Source: Paracyclopina nana | Taxonomy: Eukaryota > Arthropoda > Copepoda > Cyclopoida > Cyclopettidae | DNA: 64,000 nt | Assembly: GCA_019096065.1 (NCBI GenBank) | Contig: JAGUCH010000004.1 | Coordinates: forward strand, 1,054,001 to 1,118,000 | Direction: 5' to 3' | Part shown: one piece after another, positions 1 to 11,034 of the stretch | How the letters are laid out: every line of letters starts with the position of its first letter | How positions within the stretch are numbered: the first letter of the stretch is position 1 | Translations under genes and position numbers: made by a program | The notes under the pieces: generated by a model | The model's database searches: none | The model's input: only the letters and a program-made list of their open reading frames with translations | Told to the model about the DNA's origin: nothing

Positions 1-3000
1 CCTTGTCACTCCTGTTTTAAGGTAAATCTTAACCCTCAACTGCGTAATTCGCCTACATTTTTCATGACTCGCAGGAGATCCTATTGCTTCAGTGTGGAAC
101 TGACAAGCAAAAGGTACCCTGAAGTGAAGAGAGGAGATTACAGCAAACTTGACGAAAACGATGTCAGCTTTTTCAAAGACCTCCTCGGCTCAAATAGGGT
201 CAATACGGACCTTTCAGAAATTGCGGGTGACTCAGTTTAACAGCCATTGCATACGCTGAAATAGCTAAAGAATTGTTGTCAGGTCATAATACGGATTGGC
301 TGCGATCTGTCAGGGGCCAGGGTCAAATTGTGCTGAAGCCAAAAACAACCGAGGAAGTGGCCTTAATTGTTGGCCATTGCTACAAACGAAAGCTAGCAAT
401 TTGTCCACAGGGCGGAAACACAGGATTGGTCGGAGGATCTGTGCCCGTATTTGATGAGATCATCCTTTCCACATCTCTCATGGACTCAATCGAGGGTAGG
501 CCATTTGAATTTTCGCGCCATTCAATACCTACGAAGGGGTTGGTATTATTTTGAAAGTCGGCTCAATATTGGCTTTTTCGTCAAATCGTTGGGTGTTAAC
601 AGCTCATTGCAGCTCGCAGTTGTTTTCATTGTGTTCGACAGTTAGTTGGCGCGCGCTCCTCAACTGAGACTTGGGAGCGCTCGCATCTCCCCCAGTTCAG
701 TAGCACGGTGATCCTTTTCGACCGAAATTCTACAAGCTAGGTGCAAAGGTTGCTGACTTGCTGCTCATGATGTCATGCGCCTTTTTTGCAAGATAGCTGA
801 CTTGTACGACGTCTATGATGGAGGCTAACTTCAGCCAACCCGCGTCACCTCCTCCCAATGATATTGACGAGAGTCTGCTCATAACGGGTCCAGCAACACC
901 TTGGATTGCCCCACCCACTGAAGAGGAAGAAGAAGATGTTGCTCAACAACAACAACAACATGGTGCTAATAAAATCCGGGCTCAGTTACCAAGCCAGTTT
1001 GTGCCGCCGCCTCCTCAAGGAATGTTCAACGCTCAGCGTTACCGCAATCCTAGTCCAGCCAGTCACCATTACAGGGGTGGACATGGGGCTAATACACGCT
1101 TTCAACGACCTCATCAGCAGCAGCGGCCTTTTGATGCACCTCTCGCCTCAGCTGTCAACAGCATGGCGTATTTCGATCAGGTTCGCGCGAGGATGCAAAT
1201 GCAGTACCGCAATACCGGAGTGCCTCAATTTGGAGCTGATCAGCACCACATGTTCATGCATCGGGCAGAGCGTCCAATGCTTCCTCCTCAACATCCCATG
1301 GGAATGCCGTCAATGTATGGAGCTTTTCCACAGCAGCGACCAGTTCATCCCAGATTTGCCAACCATCAAAATCAGTATTCTGGTTCAATGCAGGCATTTG
1401 AACGCCCTATGGCTGGGAATCCAGCATATGCAATGCCAACCGCAATTGGAGCTCCTCCGCAATTGCGACCATCATTTCCGGCGCCGACTTCCACTATTAC
1501 CTCGTCGCAGGTGTCCAATTCTCAGCACCAGCAGAGACACCCGGAGCCATACAATATGGTCGCGCAGCAACCATACCTGCAACAGCCCCCCGTAATTGCT
1601 ACCTCTGCCGCTAATCACCAATCAACTAATTTGCCAACTAATCCACTAACTCAAGCATTGCGCGAAAGTAACATTATTGATCCATCATCATCTGTTGTCA
1701 CAACCGAATCAATACCTCTGCAACCCCCTTCCTCAAGTGGGAAACTTGGTGGTGTTGAGCCCACAAATGTCAGCCAAACAAAGGAGGATGAAGTCGTTAT
1801 TCTTGCCAGTAGCAGTACAATAGTCAACCCAGAGGCCAGCTCAACTCAGCGTCTTAGGACAGGCCTGTCTGCCATTAAAAATGCCCTTTTGAAAACCAGA
1901 CTGAAGACTGAGCCCGTTTCTAGTCCCCCGCCAACTATAACCAATGCAGTCACTGTTGAAGATGATGATGACATCACCTTCGTTGGAATTGTGCAATCTC
2001 AGCCTTCAATGCCAATTATTGAAGCCAAAGTCAAGGAGGAACAAGAGGAGTTGGTGGAACAAGCTCCTTCCACCATAGAGAGACTTTTCAAGTATCGTCA
2101 GCATGGCTTGTTAGTCATGGGCTCAGCCTCAAGAACAGAAGTGTATGCAATCATTGTCTACTTGCCAACGCCCGACAACAGAAATGTCGAGTTTCAGCTC
2201 ATACTGCTCAAGTCCTGGTCCAAGTTCAATGGGCTGTCACCAGATGTGTTCAAAGTGATGACGTACATGAAAGCCTCAACCAAAGGAGAGGTCACCACGT
2301 TTTTCATGCCTGTGTTCGAGTCAGTCGATCATCAAGAGATCAACTGCTCGTCGGTGACCACGCTTAAGGAGTTGGATGCATTTCTCCAATCTCCAGACAA
2401 GTCCTTGGGAGTCATCATGAAGCTGAAGCACTTTGAGGAGATGGTGTTGCCATACGAGAAGGCGCATTTCGAGTCTTGCATCAGCCGCTGGACTGCGCTC
2501 TTCGAGCCAGACAAACCGTCCATCCTCAACACGTTTGCTGAAAAGTATCTGTCTCGGCCCAAACGAAGTGTTCAATTCTTTTGGAAAGCCCTCAATGTCA
2601 ACTTCAAGGTTCAAGAGGACCGAATCTTGCCTTGGATCGCTATTGAGCTGAACAATGCCTTTGTTTTTGTCAGCCACAAGCAGCCATGCTTCCACCGCCT
2701 GTCCTTTCTGACCTCGCTCACTTTTGGCCACCAGAACGTGTTGGCCCACAGCATTGGCCCTGCAAACGTGCGAGTGTCAATCATGACAACTGAGGGAGGT
2801 CCAACTGTTGTCATTCCGGGCTGGAATGCGAGCGACTGCAAAACGAACGTCATCAACTGCATCCAGGCCAACGAGTCATTCATCGTGTTCAAGGACAGGT
2901 GGGAGGAGGACAAAATGGCCGAGAGGCTGCCTCGATTCCTCGTCGAGTCGAAAGACGGCCAAGGCAGAAATTTCTCCATGGTGCGACGCATTCGGGCCAC

Positions 3001-6000
3001 CGCTCAGGCAATCTTTCGGGACCAGCACTTGAACTTGAGACGCTTCCTGGTCGTCTATTTTGACAGCTGGTCAGCCAACCTGGGCAACTACCTCAACCCA
3101 AGATCCGACGATGAAATGGAAGGTTGTTCGAGCGACATTCTCTTATTAGACAAGGAAGTGTTGGACTCGACCAAATTCCAGCAGGAGTGGAAAACGGCCA
3201 AGAGTGCGAGGCTGGTCAAAATTGGCTGCTTCTGGACTGCCACCATAGGCTCGCATGATTTTCGCCTCATTCCAGCTTTGTACTCCAAGTCGAGGGGAAA
3301 CGATGCAAATCTCGCGCGAGAGTGCCTGCTCAACAACAAAATGCTACTTACCAACGACGCCTTTTTGAGCGGAGCCTGCTTCACTCCCCAGAAAGTGTTT
3401 GCATTCTGGAGCTGCTGCTTTGGAGGAGGAGGAGTATGGAAAATCACGGATTTCCACCCCGAGCACGATCTCAAAAAGGTCGCACCTCTCCACAAAGCTG
3501 TGTGGAATACCAGCAATGTTGTCAGGAAGAAAAGCGTGGAAAGGTCATCGTCAGTCAGCAGTGGCTCGTCGTCGCCATTGCCTCAACCATCTGCTCCGAA
3601 ACGAAAGAAGGATTTCGAGAAGCGAGAGAGGCGGGGAGTGAAACCGAGGGAGATGCATGAAAAAATCCGGAAGCTAATGGGGATTTTCGCTTGTGGAAGG
3701 CAAGAAGCTACTCCACCTTCGAGAAAACGAGTCGTCTCGCCTAGCAGAAGTAGTGACAAATCCAGAAAAGAAAGTTCTTCTCCAAAGAAGAAACCCCGAC
3801 TTGACACCACTACAGAAAGTTCGTGTTCTGAGGAGCCAGTTAATCAAATCAGCCAATGCTCACAACAGAAGGCCCCAACAGTCTTTCAGTACACGGGAGG
3901 AAAACGTGTTCCTGTGTATCCAAACATTAGCGTCGAAGACAAATCAAAGTGCCTCACATGCAGCCACTGCAGTCGAACGTTCCCCACTTTTGCTCAATTC
4001 AAGAAAAGTTGCCTCCTCTCATGCTACAATGGGAATGAAAGTGAGGCATTCTCGAATCAGCCCACGATCATCCCGGTCGACTGCTCAATTTGCGACCAAA
4101 TCGTGGAGGGTGTCTACGCTTACCTCGAGCACTTTGACAGCCACGAGTTCTCATCAAATGAAAAGTGCTCACAATGCTCAAAAAGCTGCTCCAGCATTGG
4201 AGACCTCTATGGCCACGACTGCTCAACATCTGGCAATTATACAAAGTATAGTGTCCAGAAAATTGCACCACCGATGGTTCAAATCCCCGTGGAATCAACT
4301 GTTTTTGTAAACCAGACCAAAATCGAAAGAATTGAGCCGCCAAGTCCCATCTCAGCCGAATCTCAAAAGTTGGGTGTCATTGAGCTCCAAACTGTTGGCA
4401 TCTATGAGGACATCTCCAGTAGTGATCAAGAAGATGACTCTGAAGATGCCACCCAAATAACATCTGTTGACACGGACATCAAGGAGGAGTCTGTGGAGTT
4501 GGAAGACCTCCAACTTCCTCCGGCTGTTGAAGAAGATCCTCCGTGCGCAAAATCAACTCTGCTCGGATTACCTGTCAAAGAAGAAGTTGCCCAAGTTGTC
4601 ATTCGTGGGCGTGAAAAAGCTGCTGCAGACGAAGCTCTCGATGCTCTGCTCACAGCTCAAAATTGCAAAACAGCCAAGGCCATCTTGAATCACGAGCATG
4701 ACTTATCGCCATTTCTCGTGCCCAAAATCCCCAGATATTGTTGTAGCACTAAACCAGATGATATCAAGTTATGGTTGACTCCTTACGAGGCAGTAAAGCA
4801 GCCAGAAGCTGGTTTCTACACTTGCAACATATGCCAGCAGTCTTTTCCCAAGGAGGCTGAATACAGTGAGCATTTCCAGCATAACCACAGAGGATTGAGA
4901 TTAACTGAGGGCTCGACTTTCAACAAAGTATCTCCAGTGTCACCTCCCATTGCTGCTGGGGAGCAGAGAATTACGCCCACTACAATGGAGGAATTCTTTT
5001 GTCAGGAGTGCAGCCAAACTTTCACTTCCACGGGCTTGGAGGAACACTTGAAAGCCACCAGTCATGTTGAAATAATTCCCTTGTAATAATTACATAACAA
5101 TCAAAGCAATAATAACTTCTTGTTGAAACTCTGATTTGCGTGACCCATGAGTTTTGGGTATAATTAGCCAAATGCACTTTATGCCCACCTCGTAAAAGCA
5201 ACTTGCTTGTTTCGCCCATTTTTCAGCAAATTATGCCACAAGCTAAAGTTGCTCATAAAAGCCTCATTTCCCAATATCGTTTTTTGATAATCAGCGCTCC
5301 AAAGTTGGCAAACTTAAAAAGAGAGGCTGGCTAATTTGCAATTTAAAAAAAGAGAGAGACTTTTTTGCCTTTGTAGGCATTGACAGCGTTTCTGGCATTG
5401 TGAAAACTCAATCGGGCGTCGTGCTGGAAAAGCTGGACGAGAAACTCCGGGAAAATGGCCTCATGGCACCACTGGACCTTGGAGCCAAAGGCAGTTGTCA
5501 AATTGGTGGAAACGTCTCCACTAATGCAGGAGGCCTTCGACTGTTGAGATATGGCAGCCTTCATGCAAATGTGCTCGGCCTCGAGGTTGTCCTCCCAACT
5601 TTGGACCAGTCGGCCTCACTGAAAGGGTCAAGTCCTAAGGCACTCGTAATGGATTGCATGACACCTGGCCTCAAGAAGGACAATACCGGATACGACTTGA
5701 AGCATCTTTTCATTGGAGCCGAGGGGACTTTGGGAATCATCACAAGGCTGGCCATTGCGTGTCCGCCCAAGCCGTTGGCTGTCAACTTGGCCTTTATTGG
5801 GCTGCGCAGCTTTGACCAGGTCCTTGCCACTTTCCAGAAAGCCAAGCAGCATCTGGGCGAAATCTTATCATCCTGTGAATTCATGGATGGAGAATCCCTC
5901 GATTGCGTCTATGAAAATCTCGAGCTTCGATGTCCTATAGAGCGGCAGCCTTTCTACATGATGATTGAAACCTCGGGTTCGAAGTAGGTTTGAAATTCCT

Positions 6001-7156
6001 TTTTTTATGCAGCCTACAAAAAACTACTTGTCTTTATCATTTTAGGATCAATTAACCATTAATTACTGGCTCTAATCCCTTAGAAAAGCAATTTATTTCA
6101 TAGCATGTGGCTATTTTGGCCGTTCTGCCGTCAAAAATGCCAAAATACATAAATAGAGAGGAAAATCCACTTCTGGTATTTTTCCAATTTTTCCCCTCTA
6201 GGGTGGCGCCATCCTGTGTGAAACGCCTGAACTAAATTGCTCCAGGCTGTGTGATCATACACAATATAATGTAAAATATAACATTTCTTTGTAGCTCGGC
6301 TCACGATGCTGAAAAGTTGAGCAGCCTCCTGGAACATCTCCTTGATGCAAATATAATTGTGGATGGCACAATTGCGGACAGTCCGTCCCATCAGTCGCAA
6401 ATGTGGCCTTTAAGGGAGCGAATTGCGGAAGCCCTCTTAAAAGACGGCTACTGCTACAAATATGACATCTCCTTGCCATTCGAGGCCTTCTACAAAAGGT
6501 ACAGAAAAAGGCACCTCCAAGATCTACTACTTTTCTCTTTCTCCATCCTTTCTAGTGTTCTAGTGATGAGGGAGAGGCTTGGCAATGACATCACAAGGTG
6601 TGTAGGCTATGGCCACCTCGGAGATGGAAACATGCACCTCAATATCACGAGCAAAGCCTACTCGCACAAAATCATGGACAAAATCGAGCCATTTCTCTAC
6701 GAGTGGACCGCTCAACATTATGGCAGCATCAGTGCCGAGCATGGTAATTTTTGTCCCACAATGATCCGAGTAAAAAGCGTTAGCTAAGAGGTTTAGTTCA
6801 GGTTTTAGTCACTAGATGGCGCCACCATAGGGGTGAGCAAAAATAGAAAAATACCAGAGATGGCTTTTTTGCGCTATTAGTGCTTTTTGGCATTTTTGAT
6901 GGGCAAGTGGCGAAAATAGACTAGCTATGTGCACAAAAACAAATAGCTGCTCCCTCTAGCGGATTTTAGGCTCAATTTATCAGAGCTTTTGTCTTTGCAT
7001 TTACATCTTTCAGGTTTGGGCTTCAAAAAGCGCAATTTCATGCATTTCTCCAAGTGCCCGGCGGCCATCGCGACCATGAGGCAAATCAAGCACATGTTTG
7101 ACCCCCAAATGATCATGAACCCCTACAAAGTGTTGCCTGCTGCGGAGCAAGAATAA
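1..7156 (+). CDS. D2HGDH: D-2-hydroxyglutarate dehydrogenase, mitochondrial (5' partial)
   Basis: FAD-linked oxidation of D-2-hydroxyglutarate to 2-oxoglutarate in mitochondria. Exons read as 1-21, 75-226, 283-495, 5377-5983, 6295-6498, 6556-6743 and 7014-7156 (stop TAA); all junctions have GT/AG borders and keep phase, giving 508 residues plus the missing start. The N-terminus in view (LVTPVLRRSYCFS) looks like a mitochondrial presequence. Family landmarks: the FAD-binding stretch [20 protein letters not shown], then [53 protein letters not shown], and the C-terminal MNPYKVLP. Intron 3 (496-5376) contains a whole other gene on the same strand. Introns 4 and 6 each hold a copy of the dispersed element. 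The initiator codon lies left of the window. Identification is from recalled family motifs and is strong; the exon 1 remnant is inferred. Confidence 0.93.
815..5086 (+). CDS. Uncharacterised C2H2 zinc-finger protein, intronless, nested in a D2HGDH intron
   Basis: One uninterrupted 1423-codon frame; start chosen at the first of two adjacent ATGs. Residues about 1-320 are low complexity, rich in Q, P, M and H (including QQQQQ). Two acidic-hydrophobic stretches ([10 protein letters not shown] near 325, [11 protein letters not shown] near 384) look like SUMO-interacting motifs. Residues about 420-905 form a long, apparently folded region that I do not recognise. A basic, serine-rich, nuclear-signal-like segment follows ([21 protein letters not shown]). 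C-terminal Cys/His pairs suggest about five zinc fingers, some degenerate, near residues 1045, 1090, 1117, 1335 ([14 protein letters not shown]) and 1394 ([15 protein letters not shown]). Probably a nuclear, possibly chromatin-linked protein; this is inference. Lack of introns inside a host intron suggests a retrogene, though no poly-A tract is visible after the stop. Confidence 0.8.
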   Translation: MMEANFSQPASPPPNDIDESLLITGPATPWIAPPTEEEEEDVAQQQQQHGANKIRAQLPSQFVPPPPQGMFNAQRYRNPSPASHHYRGGHGANTRFQRPHQQQRPFDAPLASAVNSMAYFDQVRARMQMQYRNTGVPQFGADQHHMFMHRAERPMLPPQHPMGMPSMYGAFPQQRPVHPRFANHQNQYSGSMQAFERPMAGNPAYAMPTAIGAPPQLRPSFPAPTSTITSSQVSNSQHQQRHPEPYNMVAQQPYLQQPPVIATSAANHQSTNLPTNPLTQALRESNIIDPSSSVVTTESIPLQPPSSSGKLGGVEPTNVSQTKEDEVVILASSSTIVNPEASSTQRLRTGLSAIKNALLKTRLKTEPVSSPPPTITNAVTVEDDDDITFVGIVQSQPSMPIIEAKVKEEQEELVEQAPSTIERLFKYRQHGLLVMGSASRTEVYAIIVYLPTPDNRNVEFQLILLKSWSKFNGLSPDVFKVMTYMKASTKGEVTTFFMPVFESVDHQEINCSSVTTLKELDAFLQSPDKSLGVIMKLKHFEEMVLPYEKAHFESCISRWTALFEPDKPSILNTFAEKYLSRPKRSVQFFWKALNVNFKVQEDRILPWIAIELNNAFVFVSHKQPCFHRLSFLTSLTFGHQNVLAHSIGPANVRVSIMTTEGGPTVVIPGWNASDCKTNVINCIQANESFIVFKDRWEEDKMAERLPRFLVESKDGQGRNFSMVRRIRATAQAIFRDQHLNLRRFLVVYFDSWSANLGNYLNPRSDDEMEGCSSDILLLDKEVLDSTKFQQEWKTAKSARLVKIGCFWTATIGSHDFRLIPALYSKSRGNDANLARECLLNNKMLLTNDAFLSGACFTPQKVFAFWSCCFGGGGVWKITDFHPEHDLKKVAPLHKAVWNTSNVVRKKSVERSSSVSSGSSSPLPQPSAPKRKKDFEKRERRGVKPREMHEKIRKLMGIFACGRQEATPPSRKRVVSPSRSSDKSRKESSSPKKKPRLDTTTESSCSEEPVNQISQCSQQKAPTVFQYTGGKRVPVYPNISVEDKSKCLTCSHCSRTFPTFAQFKKSCLLSCYNGNESEAFSNQPTIIPVDCSICDQIVEGVYAYLEHFDSHEFSSNEKCSQCSKSCSSIGDLYGHDCSTSGNYTKYSVQKIAPPMVQIPVESTVFVNQTKIERIEPPSPISAESQKLGVIELQTVGIYEDISSSDQEDDSEDATQITSVDTDIKEESVELEDLQLPPAVEEDPPCAKSTLLGLPVKEEVAQVVIRGREKAAADEALDALLTAQNCKTAKAILNHEHDLSPFLVPKIPRYCCSTKPDDIKLWLTPYEAVKQPEAGFYTCNICQQSFPKEAEYSEHFQHNHRGLRLTEGSTFNKVSPVSPPIAAGEQRITPTTMEEFFCQECSQTFTSTGLEEHLKATSHVEIIPL
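6090..6213 (+). repeat. Dispersed short element, copy 1 (D2HGDH intron 4)
   Basis: Contains the family core: GTCAAAAATGCCA, then CCACTTCTGGTATTTTTCC, ending GGTGGCGCCATC. The 3' half is clear and the 5' half diverged. It occupies a large part of a 311-nt intron. Confidence 0.75.
6814..6963 (-). repeat. Dispersed short element, copy 2 (D2HGDH intron 6)
   Basis: Reverse-orientation copy: begins AGATGGCGCCACC, has the ATACCAGAGATGG and GGCATTTTTGA blocks, and ends GCTGCTCCCTCTAGCGGA. It makes up about 150 of the 270 nt of the intron. Confidence 0.8.
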
Positions 7157-8057
7157 AAATAGTAGCATTTAAAAAAGAGTGGATTGCATGACCAAGACTG
7201 TGTGTTTTTTCGCTACTTTCTTCCTTTTTGCTCCCATTTTCTTCCGCTTGCTTTTAGCCTTGTTGCGGTTTTTCCTGGTGTTTGAGTTGTAACCCTTCAA
7301 CTGCCTTTTAACCTTTGAGGCCAAAATTGGTCACCACACACACCAACCTCTCATACATGCTTTCCAAAATAAAAAAGGACACTTTTTTGTGCAATGGCCC
7401 TGCTTATAGTGCTGCTACTAATGTTACATATGGTTGTACTTCGTTTTCCAAAGATTTGCAAACAAAGGAGACCTTTCTACCACCTGGGCCCTTATATTTG
7501 CTATTATATGAGGGTATATCTGGCTGTAGTTGAAGTACACATTTAGTGGGCCATTCTGCAGCCGTGGATCACATACTGATAGATTAGTTGTGCAGTTGTC
7601 ATTGGTGCCAGATCTTTGCATTAGCTCAGGAAACCACGCAAATTAATGCAGAGAAAGAGAGGGAAAAGGAGCAGCCTCCAACGTTGCAAAGTTTGGGTAT
7701 GGAAGACCAAATCTATGTTTAAAAGGCTTTTCCTTCGGGCTCCACTTCTGCTAAACTTGTGGAGAAAAAAATCCAGACCATGAATTGCCTGCTTACGTGT
7801 GCACTTCGTCTCCATTTCAGGCTAACTTATTGTTCTTGCTGTTTTTCTCGCATGCTAGCTCCCTTGGGAGGTGCTCTGGGCTGTGTCCAAAAAAGGATTG
7901 TTATATACCCCATTTCTCTTTTTCATTTTTAGAAAGAAAGAAAGAAAAAACAGTTTCAGCCTCCGGCTGGCCAATGCTTTTGGGCGGATTTTTCCAGTTT
8001 GCTTTGCTGCGGCTGATTGTGCACTTCTTCAATAAGTAATGGGATGCACCGAATAAT

Positions 8058-8199
8058 CCGCAAGATGGAGCAGCAGTTTGCAGATTTGGCATGAAAACTT
8101 TTCTTTTTTCGCCGTTTGACTGTCAAAAATGCCAAGTGTTATGAAAAGCCAAAAAGACACCTCTGGTATTCTGTTCCCCACTTTAAGGTGGCGCCATCT
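8058..8199 (+). repeat. Dispersed short element, copy 3 (near full length)
   Basis: Runs from CCGCAAGATGGAGCAGCA through GACTGTCAAAAATGCCAA and CCACTTTAAGGTGGCGCCATCTT. The ends share inverted AGATGG / CCATCT. One of the most complete copies. Confidence 0.82.
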
Positions 8200-8299
8200 T
8201 CAGTGGAGGTGAAAAACGCCAGAACTAAATATCTAAATATCTTTTTTAAAGAAAAAATCAAGTATTCTTTGCTTAAGTTGCATGAAAAAATTTTTTTCA

Positions 8300-8388
8300 C
8301 CAATTCACTGTCAAAAATGCCAAATGGTAAAAATAGACAAAAAAGCCACCTCTGGCATTCTGTTCCCCACTTTAAGGTGGCGCCATCT
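8300..8388 (+). repeat. Dispersed short element, copy 4 (3' part)
   Basis: Direct repeat of the copy 100 bp upstream, sharing CACTGTCAAAAATGCCAA and TTCTGTTCCCCACTTTAAGG (both copies), followed by TGGCGCCATCT. The adjacent pair suggests local duplication or nested insertion. Confidence 0.82.
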
Positions 8389-10361
8389 AAAGTGGCAGTG
8401 AAAAAGACCGGAACTAAATCTACAGCCAAAGTCTTTTGCACATATCTTGCTGGACGTTTGCACATTTTCACTCACATCTTTCGCATTGAATTAAGCACGC
8501 GCACATGATGAAAATCATAATATCATGGGCTCTGGTGTTCTTTTTCCGCGTTTTGCATTATAAATGTGCGGAAAGAAGCTAGACTGACTATGAAATCAAT
8601 ATGCAGCTGCATGTTTCCATATTCTTTTGGCAGCAGCCGAAAAAAATGGTTCAACGTGAAGCAGACTTGGTTTCCCGGATTAAATCATTCTTCTTGCATC
8701 ATAGTATACAAAAAGCCAAGTACTTTCCCCACATTGCATCCTCCAGAAATGGTCAGCTAGCTTCGGGGCAATCAGTAAAACAGGAGAGAAATCACCATGT
8801 GCATGATCAATCAATTCAAGCACTATAAGTGGTTTCCCAGCATACAAATACAGTATTGCATAGAATTAATTTTTTGTGAATCTTGTCTGTTGCTCTGGTT
8901 GCTTCCCCAATCATATAATACACACTGGGCCTATTTTCTGCTGCTAGACCACATTCAGTGGCTGATGCAGGGGTCATAAATGTTGCTTCCAGTTTTGGGA
9001 GTGGTAACAACTGACCAGTATATGTAGTATAGAGTATGAGAAAGCTTTGGCAAAAGTTTCTTCCAACAAGAAGACTCTTTTTTCATGGCTACGTCATTGC
9101 ATATACCATATATAAAGTATAGTGCAAACAAACCAGCATCTCTTCGCCTAATTGATGCCTTCTGTGAGTTGGAAATGCTCAAACTCAAAGAGGAGCTATT
9201 CTTTTTATTCAGCATGTATAGCATATTTATGGTAGACATGCATAATTTTTGAAGCATGACAGCTTTGGGATCTTTTGAATGGAGCAAGCTAAGCGCAAAA
9301 ACTTCCTGCATTCGCCTCATGCAAGGCCCAGTTTTGTGGAAAAGGCTCAATTTTGATGCCTTTTCCAAGGGGTGCAACTTTTGCCCTGTTCATCAGCATC
9401 AGTCGTCGCAGCATGATCGGCTTATTGTATTTACCCATTGAATTTGTCTTGTTTGAGTTGAATCGGAAATCCGAAAAGTTCTCCTCCTTCTCCGAAATAA
9501 AGCAGCAAAACTTTGCGCAACTTCAACAGCTTAGCATAAATAGGCCCTGACCTCTAAGCCCTCAAAAGGCTTTCTTCCTCCGTTCGCACGTCTTTTTTTG
9601 TTGTTGCCAAAAAAGGTTGTTGTACTAGTATCTCTTATGATTGGCAGAACAATGAGGCTGCGGGATTACTCGATATACGTTTGAACACGTGACAAAATAA
9701 ATTGCTTTTTAATGGAATGGAACAAGCTGACAGTTTTTGCGCCATGCAATGCACGCTCCCACGTGCGCGGAATTTTCAAAACATTGGTTCGCGGATTTTT
9801 TGCCTATTTAACTAATAGGAAAATTCGAGCTTGCTCCACTCGCTATACTAGAATGTACGTATATAGCTTTCACTATAGTATTGTAGTAGCGCACAACCAC
9901 GCGGCCTTTCTCTCCTTTGCTCAAAGGCTCAAAGGCATCAGTCGGCAGTTTACAATAGCGCAGAGAGGAGCTTGAATCTGTGTGTATGCAAAAAAGTGGA
10001 GGCAAAAAAAACAAGCCTTTTGTTAAATAAGGCCGCTTCATGTGCAGTGTCTTTATGCAGTAAATAAGCATTTTGTGCGTGCATCTAGTGGAAGAATATG
10101 TAGAGCAAAACACGAGTAAGTAAGCGGCCTTTATTTGAGCGCAAAAGCCGCGGGTATGGGCAAAAGGCCGCCAAAATGGCCTTTTCGTTGTTGACATAGT
10201 ACTTGCCAATTTAGGCACCTTATGCAGTGTCATGCATAGCATACACATAGTGTATATAACGCTGTTATAAGCTCCTCGTAAATTCTCAAGTGCCATTTTA
10301 AATTATGACAAGAGAGCCTTTTGTTGTAGCTCTCACTATAGCGCATTAATTACATTCAAAA

Positions 10362-10949
10362 TGTGTACATGCATGAGTACAGAATGCGGCCCCGAAACTG
10401 CAAATGTCAACATGCATAAATACAGAAATATCTACATGCATCAATATACAGAATGCGGCCCCGAAACTGCAAATGTCTACATGCGTAAATACAGAATGCG
10501 GCTCCGAAACTGCAAATGTCAACATGCATAAATACAGAAATGGCTACATGCACAAATACAGAATGCGGCTCCGAAACTGCAAATGTCAATATGCATACAT
10601 ACAGAAATATCTACATGCATAAATATACAGAATGCGGCTCCGAAACTGCAACTGTCTATATGCATAAATACAGAATGCGGCTCCGAAACTGCAACTGTCT
10701 ATATGCATAAATACAGAATGCGGCTCCGAAACTGCAACTGTCTATATGCATAAATACAGAATGCGGCTCCGAAACTGCAACTGTCTATATGCATAAATAC
10801 AGAATGCGGCTCCGAAACTGCAACTGTCTATATGCATAAATACAGAATGCGGCTCCGAAACTGCAACTGTCTATATGCATAAATACAGAATGCGGCTCCG
10901 AAACTGCAAATATCAAATTGTATAAATACAGAATGCGGCTCCGAAACTG
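10362..10949. repeat. 43-bp minisatellite array
   Basis: Core GAATGCGGCTCCGAAACTGC followed by AACTGTCTATATGCATAAATACA. Six consecutive units of exactly 43 bp, essentially identical, run from about 10630 to 10888. The left half (10362-10629) alternates variant units carrying ATATCTACATGCAT and GTCAACATGCATAAATACAG. A single inverted fragment of the core follows at 11009-11034. High unit identity points to recent expansion. Confidence 0.93.
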
Positions 10950-11008
10950 GTTGCAGCAGGTTGCTCTTTAAAAGTAAATAAATGGGCCGAATGGGCTGTA
11001 GCGTTGTT

Positions 11009-11034
11009 GCAATTTCGGCTCCGCATTCTGTACA
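11009..11034 (-). repeat. Inverted fragment of the 43-bp minisatellite unit
   Basis: The reverse complement of these bases matches the array core (ACAGAATGCGGAGCCGAAAT). It lies about 60 bp beyond the array end in opposite orientation. Confidence 0.7.

Noticed and set aside
2321-3516. Several 75-142 codon minus-strand frames
   Set aside because: Antisense shadows of the nested zinc-finger gene.
8566-9550. Cluster of 60-140 codon frames
   Set aside because: No family resemblance, no splice-consistent joining and AT-rich composition; chance frames.
10362-10949. Regular repeats resembling a CRISPR array
   Set aside because: Units are contiguous 43-bp copies without unique spacers, in a eukaryotic genome; it is a minisatellite.
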